A stretch of DNA of 12,164 bases from NCBI GenBank assembly GCA_021823555.1, contig JAKANW010000042.1:1-12164 (forward strand). Reading direction: 5' to 3'. The notes under the pieces were generated by a model that was not told the origin of the DNA, made no database searches, and saw only the letters and a list, made by a program, of their open reading frames with translations. Every line of letters starts with the position of its first letter. Within the stretch, counting starts at the first letter, position 1. The translations under genes and the position numbers were made by a program. The stretch is from Chloroflexota bacterium (lineage in GTDB: Bacteria; Chloroflexota; Anaerolineae; Anaerolineales; Villigracilaceae). Shown piece by piece: positions 6,741-12,164 of the stretch.

Positions 6741-6749
6741 TGCCCCGCT

Positions 6750-8927
6750 ATGGACGCATTTCACACCAAACTTCCCAATCATTTCGACCTGCCGCGGCGC
6801 ATCAATCGCCTGCGCGAACTGGCCTACAACTTATGGTGGACCTGGCAGCCCGATGCCCAACGCCTCTTTAATCGTATTGACAACGACCTGTGGGAGCGGC
6901 TCTCGCACAATCCCATCCGCCTGCTGCGCGTGTTGGAGCGTTCCCTGCTGAACGAGGCTGCCCAGACCCAGAGCTATCTCGAACTGTACGACCGCGTCTT
7001 CCAAACCTTCGACGATTACCTTACCAACCAAAATACCTGGGCCGATCAAGCCCACCCCGAATTATCCTCCAACTCCATCGCCTATTTCTCGATGGAGTTT
7101 GGTTTGCACGAAACCCTGCCGATCTATTCTGGCGGTTTGGGAGTGCTGGCTGGCGATCATCTCAAAGAAGCCTCCGACCTGGGCCTGCCGCTGACGGCGG
7201 TCGGGCTGATGTATGCGCAGGGGTATTTCTCCCAGCGCATCAGCGAGGATGGCTGGCAGGAAGCCGTCAACAACCCGATGAATTTCGAGTATCTGCCGGT
7301 GCTGCCTATTCTGCGTGAGGACGGCCAGCCCCTGACGGTTTCAGTGCAACTGCCGGATCACGATATCACACTGCGCATTTGGGAAGCGCGCGTTGGCCGC
7401 ATCCCGCTCCTCTTGCTCGACTCCAATGTAGATTCCAATATGCCGGATGATCGCCTGTTGACGGCGCGCCTGTACTGGTCTGACCTCGACAAGCGTGTCA
7501 TGCAGGAAATGCTGCTGGGCATCGGCGGCGTACGCGCCTTGCGCGCCCTGGGATACAACCCTTCGGTCTGGCACATGAACGAAGGGCACGCGGCATTCCT
7601 GACCCTGGAGCGGGTGCGCGAATTGGTGACTTCCGGCCTCTCCTTTGAGGATGCCCTCGAACAGACGCGCGGCCAGAACATCTTTACCACACACACCCCG
7701 GTGCCGGCGGGCAACGATGAGTTCCCGCTCTGGCTGGTGGATAAATACCTCAGCGCGATGTGGCCTGAGCTTGGCCTGAGCCGTGACCAGTTCGTTGACC
7801 TGGCCCGCCATCAAATGTCGTGGGGTGAATCCTTCAGCATGGGCGTGCTGGCCCTGCGTTATTCCGAGGGTCGCAACGGGGTCTCGGAATTGCACGGACG
7901 CGTGGCCCGGAAAATGTGGCATTTCCTGTGGCCGGACCTTGAGGAAGATGATGTGCCGATCACGTATGTGACCAACGGCGTCCATACGGGCACCTGGATG
8001 TCGCGTCGCCTGCGGGTGTTGTTGAGCAAATACCTTGGCCCGGATTGGATGGAACGTCTCGATGATCCTGCCCTGTGGGACAAGCTGAACGATGTCCCTG
8101 CCGAGGAGTTGTGGCTGGTACGCCAGCATCTCAAACGCAAGATGGCTTTTTACCTGCGTGACCGCGTGCGTGACCGCTGGACGCACGGCGGATTCCATCC
8201 CGTGCAGGTGGTGGCTTCGGGCGTCCTGCTCGATCCCTACGCGTTGACCATCGGCTTTGCGCGCCGCTTCGCTACCTACAAACGCGCCAGCCTGATCCTT
8301 TCGGATGTAGAGCGCCTGTTCAATATCATCAACCGCCCGAACATGCCGGTGCAGATCATCTTTGCGGGCAAGGCGCATCCCGCCGACGACCCAGGCAAGC
8401 GGCTGATCCAGGATATCTACCGCGCGGTCAAGAAAGCGGAAAATGGCGGACGCCTGGTCTTCCTGGAAGATTACGATATGAACGTGGCGCGCTATCTCGT
8501 TCAAGGCGTGGATGTGTGGCTCAACACGCCGCGCCGCCCGATGGAAGCCTCAGGGACTTCGGGCATGAAGGCGGGCATGAATGGCGTGCTCAACTTCTCC
8601 GTCCTGGATGGTTGGTGGCGTGAAGCCTACAACGGCAGGAACGGTTGGGCTATTGGCGAAGACAAGGACCCCGCCTCGCCGGAAACACAGGATCCCGCCG
8701 ATGCCGAGAGCCTGTACAACACGCTGGAAAATGAGATCATCCCGCTCTTCTACGACCGCGATAGTTCCTTCCTGCCGCGCGAATGGATCGAGCGCATCAA
8801 GGAATCCCTGCGCACGGTCACGCCGCAGTTCAGCACGCGCCGCATGGTGAAGGAGTACGCCGAACGCCTGTACGTGCCGGCCTTGCCACGCGAAAAAGCC
8901 AGGGTGGCTTCCCGCAAGAAGAAATAA
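6750..8927 (+). CDS. glgP: Alpha-glucan (glycogen) phosphorylase, GT35 short form
   Basis: 725 residues. It phosphorolyses alpha-1,4-glucan (glycogen or maltodextrin) to glucose-1-phosphate in the cytoplasm. The N-terminus (about 1-110; LPRRINRLRELAYNLWWTW) is the DUF3417-type extension of bacterial/archaeal short phosphorylases. Core motifs include SIAYFSMEFGLHETLPIYSG, GLGVLAGDHLKEASDLG, FTTHTPVPAGNDEF, YVTNGVHTGTW, GFARRFATYKRA, and the pyridoxal-phosphate site GTSGMKAGMNG with Lys607. The frame is open back to an ATG at 6618, but that start would overlap lutA and add residues without family character. The ATG at 6750 follows a -10-like element and fits the family N-terminus. It is followed after 3 nt by the UPF0316 gene, so it is probably the first gene of a three-gene operon with UPF0316 and rhodanese. 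Confidence 0.93.
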   Translation: MDAFHTKLPNHFDLPRRINRLRELAYNLWWTWQPDAQRLFNRIDNDLWERLSHNPIRLLRVLERSLLNEAAQTQSYLELYDRVFQTFDDYLTNQNTWADQAHPELSSNSIAYFSMEFGLHETLPIYSGGLGVLAGDHLKEASDLGLPLTAVGLMYAQGYFSQRISEDGWQEAVNNPMNFEYLPVLPILREDGQPLTVSVQLPDHDITLRIWEARVGRIPLLLLDSNVDSNMPDDRLLTARLYWSDLDKRVMQEMLLGIGGVRALRALGYNPSVWHMNEGHAAFLTLERVRELVTSGLSFEDALEQTRGQNIFTTHTPVPAGNDEFPLWLVDKYLSAMWPELGLSRDQFVDLARHQMSWGESFSMGVLALRYSEGRNGVSELHGRVARKMWHFLWPDLEEDDVPITYVTNGVHTGTWMSRRLRVLLSKYLGPDWMERLDDPALWDKLNDVPAEELWLVRQHLKRKMAFYLRDRVRDRWTHGGFHPVQVVASGVLLDPYALTIGFARRFATYKRASLILSDVERLFNIINRPNMPVQIIFAGKAHPADDPGKRLIQDIYRAVKKAENGGRLVFLEDYDMNVARYLVQGVDVWLNTPRRPMEASGTSGMKAGMNGVLNFSVLDGWWREAYNGRNGWAIGEDKDPASPETQDPADAESLYNTLENEIIPLFYDRDSSFLPREWIERIKESLRTVTPQFSTRRMVKEYAERLYVPALPREKARVASRKKK

Positions 8928-8930
8928 AGG

Positions 8931-9461
8931 ATGTTCACTTTTTTACTTTCCCCATCCGCCTGGTTGGGCGCGCTGGTCATCTTTGCCCTGCGCGTCTCGG
9001 ATATGTCCCTCGACACGCTGCGCATGTTGTTCGTTGTGCGCGGTCGAAAGGGGATTGCCTGGGCGCTGGGGTTCTGCCAGTCGGTCATTTATATCATTGC
9101 CATTACCAATGTGTTGTCCCACCTCAGCAATCCGCTGAACATCCTGGGATATGCAGCCGGCTTTGCCACCGGCAACGTGGTGGGCATGTTGATCGAAGAG
9201 CGGCTGGCCATCGGCCACATCCACCTGCAGATCGTCAGTCCGCGGCGCGGGGTGGTGCTGGCGCAAACACTGCGCGAAGCTGGCTTTGGCGTGACCGAAA
9301 TCCCGGCGCGCGGCAGGGATGGCATGGTGCACATGTTGAGCGTCAGCGTCCTGCGCAAGGATGTGGCGCGCGCCGAGCAGGTGGTCCATGAGACCGACCC
9401 GGAATGTTTTGTCACCTCGGAGGATGTCCGCCCATTGCGGCATGGTTTCTGGCGCGCCTGA
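8931..9461 (+). CDS. UPF0316 family membrane protein (DUF5698 plus DUF2179)
   Basis: 176 residues. Three predicted membrane segments, about 10-32, 43-62 and 70-88, are followed by a soluble C-terminal domain (about 93-165) of the DUF2179 type. The hallmark is GYAAGFATGNVVGMLIEERLAIG (about 73-95). The N-terminus contains RVSDMSLDTLRMLFVVRG, also typical of the family. The biochemical role is unknown; in related proteins the C-terminal domain is thought to be a small regulatory or ligand-binding module. The ATG is 3 nt after the glgP stop in the same reading frame, and the Shine-Dalgarno-like AAAGG abuts the ATG, so translational coupling to glgP is likely. Confidence 0.85.
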   Translation: MFTFLLSPSAWLGALVIFALRVSDMSLDTLRMLFVVRGRKGIAWALGFCQSVIYIIAITNVLSHLSNPLNILGYAAGFATGNVVGMLIEERLAIGHIHLQIVSPRRGVVLAQTLREAGFGVTEIPARGRDGMVHMLSVSVLRKDVARAEQVVHETDPECFVTSEDVRPLRHGFWRA

Positions 9462-9477
9462 TTTAACGGTAGGCATT

Positions 9478-9822
9478 ATGGTTCCGCAGATTACAGTTGA
9501 AGAGCTTTCACAAAAGATCAACTCTCAAGAGCATTTTATTTTATTGGATGTACGCGAGCCTTATGAGTTGGATTATGCCAAGATAACGGACGCCAGGCTC
9601 GAGGTCACACCGACGAGCCGGTTGGCGAGTCAGGGCTTCTCGGCGCTGTCGGCTCAGGCGCAATCTAAAGATGCGTGCATTTATGTCATGTGTCATCAGG
9701 GCGTGCGCAGTGCCGATGTGACCCGTTGGCTGGTTGCCCAGGGTTGGACAAATGTTTTTAGCGTGCGCGGCGGGATTGACGCTTACGCTCGCCAGGTGGA
9801 TCCCTCGGTGGGATTGTATTAG
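9478..9822 (+). CDS. Single-domain rhodanese-like sulfurtransferase
   Basis: 114 residues, the normal size of a single rhodanese domain. It opens VPQITVEELSQKI and has LLDVREPYEL (about 22-31), where Asp24 and Arg26 are conserved. The active-site loop is CHQGVRS with catalytic Cys72, a 6-residue loop of the sulfur-transferring type. It ends with VFSVRGGIDAYARQVDPSVGLY, as in GlpE/PspE-like proteins. Such proteins carry a persulfide on the Cys and pass sulfane sulfur to acceptors; the partner is unknown. The ATG at 9478 is chosen because the family N-terminus starts there. ATG at 9442 and an earlier one at 9361 are in frame but overlap the UPF0316 gene. The Shine-Dalgarno is weak (GGTAGG, 4 nt upstream). 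It lies 16 nt after the UPF0316 stop and is probably the last gene of the glgP operon. Confidence 0.88.
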   Translation: MVPQITVEELSQKINSQEHFILLDVREPYELDYAKITDARLEVTPTSRLASQGFSALSAQAQSKDACIYVMCHQGVRSADVTRWLVAQGWTNVFSVRGGIDAYARQVDPSVGLY

Positions 9823-9836
9823 CTCATCTTGCGCAG

Positions 9837-9926
9837 TGTCATTTGTAGTGAAGAATCTTGTCCAAGTCCGGCAGAGATGCTTCGCTCCGCAAAGAACGCT
9901 CTGCTCAGCATGACAAGCCTGAGCAG
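9837..9926. repeat. Intergenic mosaic of nested inverted repeats (TGTCAT ... GAAG-ATCT type)
   Basis: Outer arms are TGTCAT (9837-9842) and ATGACA (9910-9915). Inner arms are GAAGAATCT (9850-9858) and AGATGCTTC (9875-9883), with one mismatch. Two further hairpins overlap the right half: GCAGAG (9871-9876) with CTCTGC (9899-9904), and a perfect 8-bp CTGCTCAG (9901-9908) with CTGAGCAG (9919-9926). The right half also carries a partial duplication, CGCTCCGC and CGCTCTGC. The pattern resembles widespread short intergenic palindromic repeats with GAAGCATCTC-type cores in environmental bacteria; copy number here is unknown. It occupies most of the 176-nt gap 9823-9998, in which I see no gene. Confidence 0.6.
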
Positions 9927-9941
9927 TAATGTTCAAAGTAT

Positions 9942-9974
9942 AAAAAAGAAGGTTGAGTATCTGCCTCAACCTTC
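9942..9974 (-). terminator. Rho-independent terminator of the M29 aminopeptidase gene
   Basis: A perfect 10-bp stem GAAGGTTGAG (9948-9957) / CTCAACCTTC (9965-9974) has a 7-nt loop. Read on the minus strand it is followed by TTTTTTAT (complement of 9940-9947). It lies 24 nt beyond the aminopeptidase stop codon. On the plus strand the stem is followed by AACTTTT, so it may also weakly end the glgP-UPF0316-rhodanese transcript. Confidence 0.8.
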
Positions 9975-9998
9975 AACTTTTAAACCTCGAGCTTTCAA

Positions 9999-11123
9999 CT
10001 ATTTCTTGAAAACGAATTGCCCGTTCTTATAGAATAACTCTCCGTCCACTGTGATCTCCGAGTCGGTGCGCATGTCGCAGATCATGTCCCAATGGATGGC
10101 AGACTTGTTCTTCGAGCCGGTCTCAGGATAGCCCGCGCCGAGCGCCATGTGGAACGAGCCACCGATCTTCTCGTCGAACAGGATGTTGCCCGTGAAGCGG
10201 TTGATATCGAAGTTGGTGCCGATGGCGAACTCGCCCAGGAAGCGTGAACCCGCGTCGGATTCCAACATTTTGAGCAGGTAGTCCTGATTCTTTTCGGCTA
10301 CGGCGGTTTCGACGCGCCCGTTGGAGAAGGTCAGTTCCGCGCCTTCGACGGCCACGCCGCCGTAAATGGCAGGGTAGGTGAACTTCACCCAGCCGTTGAC
10401 CGAGTCTTCGACCGGACCAGTGTAGATCTCGCCGTCCGGCATGTTATAGGTGCCGGTCGAGTTCATGAACTTGCGGCCCTTGATCGAGAGGGTCAGGTCT
10501 ACGTTTGGCCCGCGCAAGACCACCTGTCCCTTACCGGCCAGAAAATCAATGGCTTGCTGTTGACCGGTCTCTGTGCTCTTCCAGTAGGCAATTGGATCGG
10601 CTTCGTGGGCATGTACCGCGCCGAACACGAAATCCTCATATTCCTTCAGACTCATGCTGGCATCCTGGGCGTAGGCCTCGGTGGGATATAGGGTGGTCAC
10701 CCACTTGAAGACGCCTTCCGCACCGCGCCGGAATTGGGCTTCGGTGATGACGCTCAGGGCTTTGCCGCGCCGTTGGACCCGGGCCGGGTCAATGTTGGTG
10801 GTGCCGCGCGCATTCGTCGCGGAATGGATGCGGATGCGGCTCTCGAACTGGTCGTAGGCCAATTTATAAAAGGTTGGCACAAAATCCAGTTGCGCATCGC
10901 TGGCATAGGTCAGGTAGAACTCGTCCTGGCTGAAGGGCATCATGCCGGGCAGGGCGACCATCGTGTGTGGGTGCCCGCCTTTTTCCAGGATCTGAATGTA
11001 AAGCTCACGGATAAGGGGTTCGGCCGCGGTGGTGCCCTCGATCAACACTCGGTCGCCGGGGACAATGCGAGCGGAATGTTCGACCAGTACTTTGGCAAAT
11101 TTCTGAACACGGGGATCAGACAC
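9999..11123 (-). CDS. M29 family metallo-aminopeptidase (AmpS/aminopeptidase T type)
   Basis: 374 residues, within the usual range for the family. These are cytoplasmic dimetal exopeptidases that remove N-terminal residues. Probable metal ligands (numbering from the GTG start) are Glu232 in DGEIYTGPVE, Glu298 in LGEFAIGTN, His325 in GGSFHMALG, and His344 and Asp346 in KSAIHWDM. The N-terminal domain has KFAKVLVEHSARIVPGDRVLI, typical of M29. The start is GTG at 11123, because AAGGAG (11136-11131) lies 7 nt upstream and the protein then begins SDPRVQKFAKVL as family members do. A longer frame reaches an ATG at 11216, but it would read through the promoter region and adds unrelated residues. 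It is a single-gene unit with a promoter and a terminator of its own, divergent from the oxidoreductase. Substrate preference cannot be read from the sequence. Confidence 0.92.
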   Translation of the reverse strand: MSDPRVQKFAKVLVEHSARIVPGDRVLIEGTTAAEPLIRELYIQILEKGGHPHTMVALPGMMPFSQDEFYLTYASDAQLDFVPTFYKLAYDQFESRIRIHSATNARGTTNIDPARVQRRGKALSVITEAQFRRGAEGVFKWVTTLYPTEAYAQDASMSLKEYEDFVFGAVHAHEADPIAYWKSTETGQQQAIDFLAGKGQVVLRGPNVDLTLSIKGRKFMNSTGTYNMPDGEIYTGPVEDSVNGWVKFTYPAIYGGVAVEGAELTFSNGRVETAVAEKNQDYLLKMLESDAGSRFLGEFAIGTNFDINRFTGNILFDEKIGGSFHMALGAGYPETGSKNKSAIHWDMICDMRTDSEITVDGELFYKNGQFVFKK

Positions 11124-11130
11124 GAAGTTT

Positions 11131-11136
11131 CTCCTT
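11131..11136 (-). promoter_or_regulatory. Ribosome binding site fixing the GTG start of the aminopeptidase
   Basis: AAGGAG on the minus strand, 7 nt before GTG (11123-11121). It is the reason for choosing GTG over the upstream in-frame ATG at 11216. Confidence 0.75.
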
Positions 11137-11157
11137 GATTTGTCGTTTAGGGTGTGA

Positions 11158-11166
11158 ATTATATCA
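11158..11166 (-). promoter_or_regulatory. Extended -10 promoter of the M29 aminopeptidase
   Basis: On the minus strand TGATATAAT is a perfect extended -10 (TGnTATAAT). Transcription would start near 11151, giving a leader of about 28 nt that includes the Shine-Dalgarno. No clear -35 is seen. The divergent gene's candidate -10 (11183-11188) lies under 20 nt away, so the two promoters share a compact region. Confidence 0.65.
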
Positions 11167-11182
11167 CCGCAGGAACTTGGGG

Positions 11183-11188
11183 TATACT
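11183..11188 (+). promoter_or_regulatory. Candidate -10 of the bi-domain oxidoreductase gene
   Basis: TATACT lies 36 nt before the ATG at 11225, leaving room for a leader with an AAGGA Shine-Dalgarno (11215-11219). No convincing -35 is found 16-18 nt upstream, where the divergent -10 lies. A short stem, TCGTTT (11188-11193) with AAACGA (11200-11205), would fall at the start of the transcript. Confidence 0.4.
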
Positions 11189-11224
11189 CGTTTCGATAAA
11201 AACGATCGTAGGTCAAGGATTCCG

Positions 11225-12164
11225 ATGAAACAGTTGCTCCAAAATATGAAAAATGGCCGGGCCGCTGTCGAAGATGTGCCCGTGCCCACCCCTCGTCAGG
11301 GGATGGCCCTTGTCAAAACGGCGGCCAGCCTGGTGTCCGCGGGAACCGAGCGGATGGTCGTCGAATTCGCGGAAAAGTCCCTGGTCGGCAAAGCCCGTTC
11401 GCGTCCCGACCTTGTCAAACAAGTCCTCGACAAGGCCAAACGCGAAGGCCTGATCAACACGGTCCAGGCTGCTTTCGACCGCCTCGACCAGCCGATGGTA
11501 TTGGGTTATTCGTCAGCGGGCACGATCGTTGCGCTCGGCGAAGGAATGGACGGGTTCAAGGTGGGACAGCGTGTGGCCTGCGCCGGCGGCGGGTATGCTG
11601 TGCACGCCGAATACAACGTGGTGCCGCGCAACCTGCTCACACCCCTGCCCGATGCCGTGGATTTCGAGTCGGCTGCCTTTACCACCCTCGGCGCGATTGC
11701 CTTGCACGGGTTTCGCCTGGCCGAGCCGCAGCTTGGCGAGAATGTGACGGTCATTGGCCTGGGCCTTTTGGGATTATTGACGATTCAACTGGCGTCAGCC
11801 GCGGGATGCAATGTCCTCGGCGTTGACCTCGATCCTCAGCGGATTGCCCTCGCCTCCTCACTTGGACTGGAGGCTGTCTCCCGCCAAAATGCAGAGTCAG
11901 CGTCTGTGGCGTTCACCGCCAATCGCGGCTTCGACAGCATCATCATCTGCGCGGACACGCCATCCAACGATCCCGTGGAATTGGCCGGGGTCATTGCCCG
12001 AGACCGCGCCCGCGTGGTCGCCACCGGCGCGGTCGGCCTGACCATCCCGCGCAAGATTTACTACGAAAAAGAAATCGCCTTCATTAATTCCCGTTCCTAC
12101 GGGCCGTGCCGCTACGACGCCAGATATGAGGAAAACGGGAATGACTATCCCATCGGCTTCATCC
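11225..12164 (+). CDS. Bi-domain oxidoreductase, N-terminal zinc-dehydrogenase-like (MDR) domain, partial at window end
   Basis: The frame runs from ATG 11225 to the window edge without a stop, giving 313 residues. The N-terminus (MKQLLQNMKNGRAAVEDVP) and the segment SLVSAGTERMVVEFAEKSL (35-53) are characteristic of a long medium-chain dehydrogenase-like family. In that family this domain is followed by a Gfo/Idh/MocA oxidoreductase domain, giving about 700 residues. Other features are GYSSAGTIVALG (94-105), FTTLGAIALHGFRLAEPQLGE, and a Rossmann NAD(P) motif VIGLGLLG (176-183; Gly178, 180, 183) with Asp201 ending strand 2. The catalytic-zinc cysteine usual after the first strand of alcohol dehydrogenases is replaced by Ser-Ala-Gly, as in this family. 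Relatives are often found among surface polysaccharide genes, but no such genes are visible here and the substrate is unknown. An AAGGA Shine-Dalgarno 5 nt upstream supports the start. The second domain is predicted, not seen. Confidence 0.85.
   Translation, partial: MKQLLQNMKNGRAAVEDVPVPTPRQGMALVKTAASLVSAGTERMVVEFAEKSLVGKARSRPDLVKQVLDKAKREGLINTVQAAFDRLDQPMVLGYSSAGTIVALGEGMDGFKVGQRVACAGGGYAVHAEYNVVPRNLLTPLPDAVDFESAAFTTLGAIALHGFRLAEPQLGENVTVIGLGLLGLLTIQLASAAGCNVLGVDLDPQRIALASSLGLEAVSRQNAESASVAFTANRGFDSIIICADTPSNDPVELAGVIARDRARVVATGAVGLTIPRKIYYEKEIAFINSRSYGPCRYDARYEENGNDYPIGFI

Noticed and set aside
6618..6749. Longer glgP start at ATG 6618
   Set aside because: The extra 44 residues overlap the divergent lutA gene and the promoter region, and do not match the family, whose N-terminus fits the ATG at 6750.
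7341..8504. A 387-codon open frame on the minus strand, antisense to glgP
   Set aside because: It mirrors the conserved phosphorylase core and has no recognisable motif, start signal or promoter.
9361..9477. Longer rhodanese starts at ATG 9361 or 9442
   Set aside because: Both overlap the UPF0316 coding region. The rhodanese domain begins at the ATG at 9478. The 9442 start cannot be fully excluded.
9837..9926. Possible CRISPR or attachment site in the repeat-rich gap
   Set aside because: The repeats are inverted and nested, not direct and evenly spaced. No cas, integrase or transposase gene is in the window.
11124..11216. Longer aminopeptidase start at ATG 11216
   Set aside because: The extension would translate across a perfect extended -10 and the Shine-Dalgarno. 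The GTG at 11123 has an ideal ribosome site and gives the family N-terminus.

Overview
The window is GC-rich bacterial DNA. The best guess is a member of the Chloroflexota, probably Anaerolineae-like. That guess rests on gene repertoire and style: a lipoprotein with a long Pro/Thr/Ser linker, a fused lactate-utilization protein, a short-form alpha-glucan phosphorylase, an M29 aminopeptidase, and short palindromic repeats both inside and between genes. No rRNA or other phylogenetic marker is present, so the taxonomy is inference.

Layout, left to right. (1) Positions 1-2996 (+): the C-terminal end of a beta-sandwich (probably carbohydrate-binding) protein, then, 21 nt later, an 881-residue lipoprotein with a GH17-type glucanase/glucanosyltransferase domain and flanking beta-sandwich domains. 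(2) 3017-3117: a strong hairpin terminator, then a tRNA-Glu(CTC) on the minus strand. The tRNA has its own well-formed promoter abutting and overlapping the end of the next gene. (3) 3147-6652 (-): a three-gene operon reading lutA, a class I methyltransferase, then a lutB-lutC fusion. (4) 6750-9822 (+): divergently transcribed glgP (alpha-glucan phosphorylase), a UPF0316 membrane protein and a single-domain rhodanese. (5) 9823-9998: an intergenic region with a mosaic of inverted repeats and a terminator. (6) 9999-11123 (-): an M29-type aminopeptidase with a GTG start. (7) 11225-12164 (+): the N-terminal part of a bi-domain oxidoreductase, cut by the window end.

Function. The lut cluster should oxidise L-lactate to pyruvate through an iron-sulfur complex. 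glgP releases glucose-1-phosphate from storage glucan. The GH17 lipoprotein acts on extracellular or surface beta-glucan. The bi-domain oxidoreductase belongs to a family often found near surface-polysaccharide genes. Most of the window is ordinary housekeeping and carbon metabolism, and I see no defence system, CRISPR array, transposase or prophage.

The least ordinary feature is repeat DNA inside the lutB-lutC gene. A palindromic repeat sits in frame within the LutB part, and a second, different inverted repeat lies exactly at the LutB/LutC junction, where it supplies the linker. Two genes also have -10 elements placed so close to the ATG that leaderless transcripts are likely.
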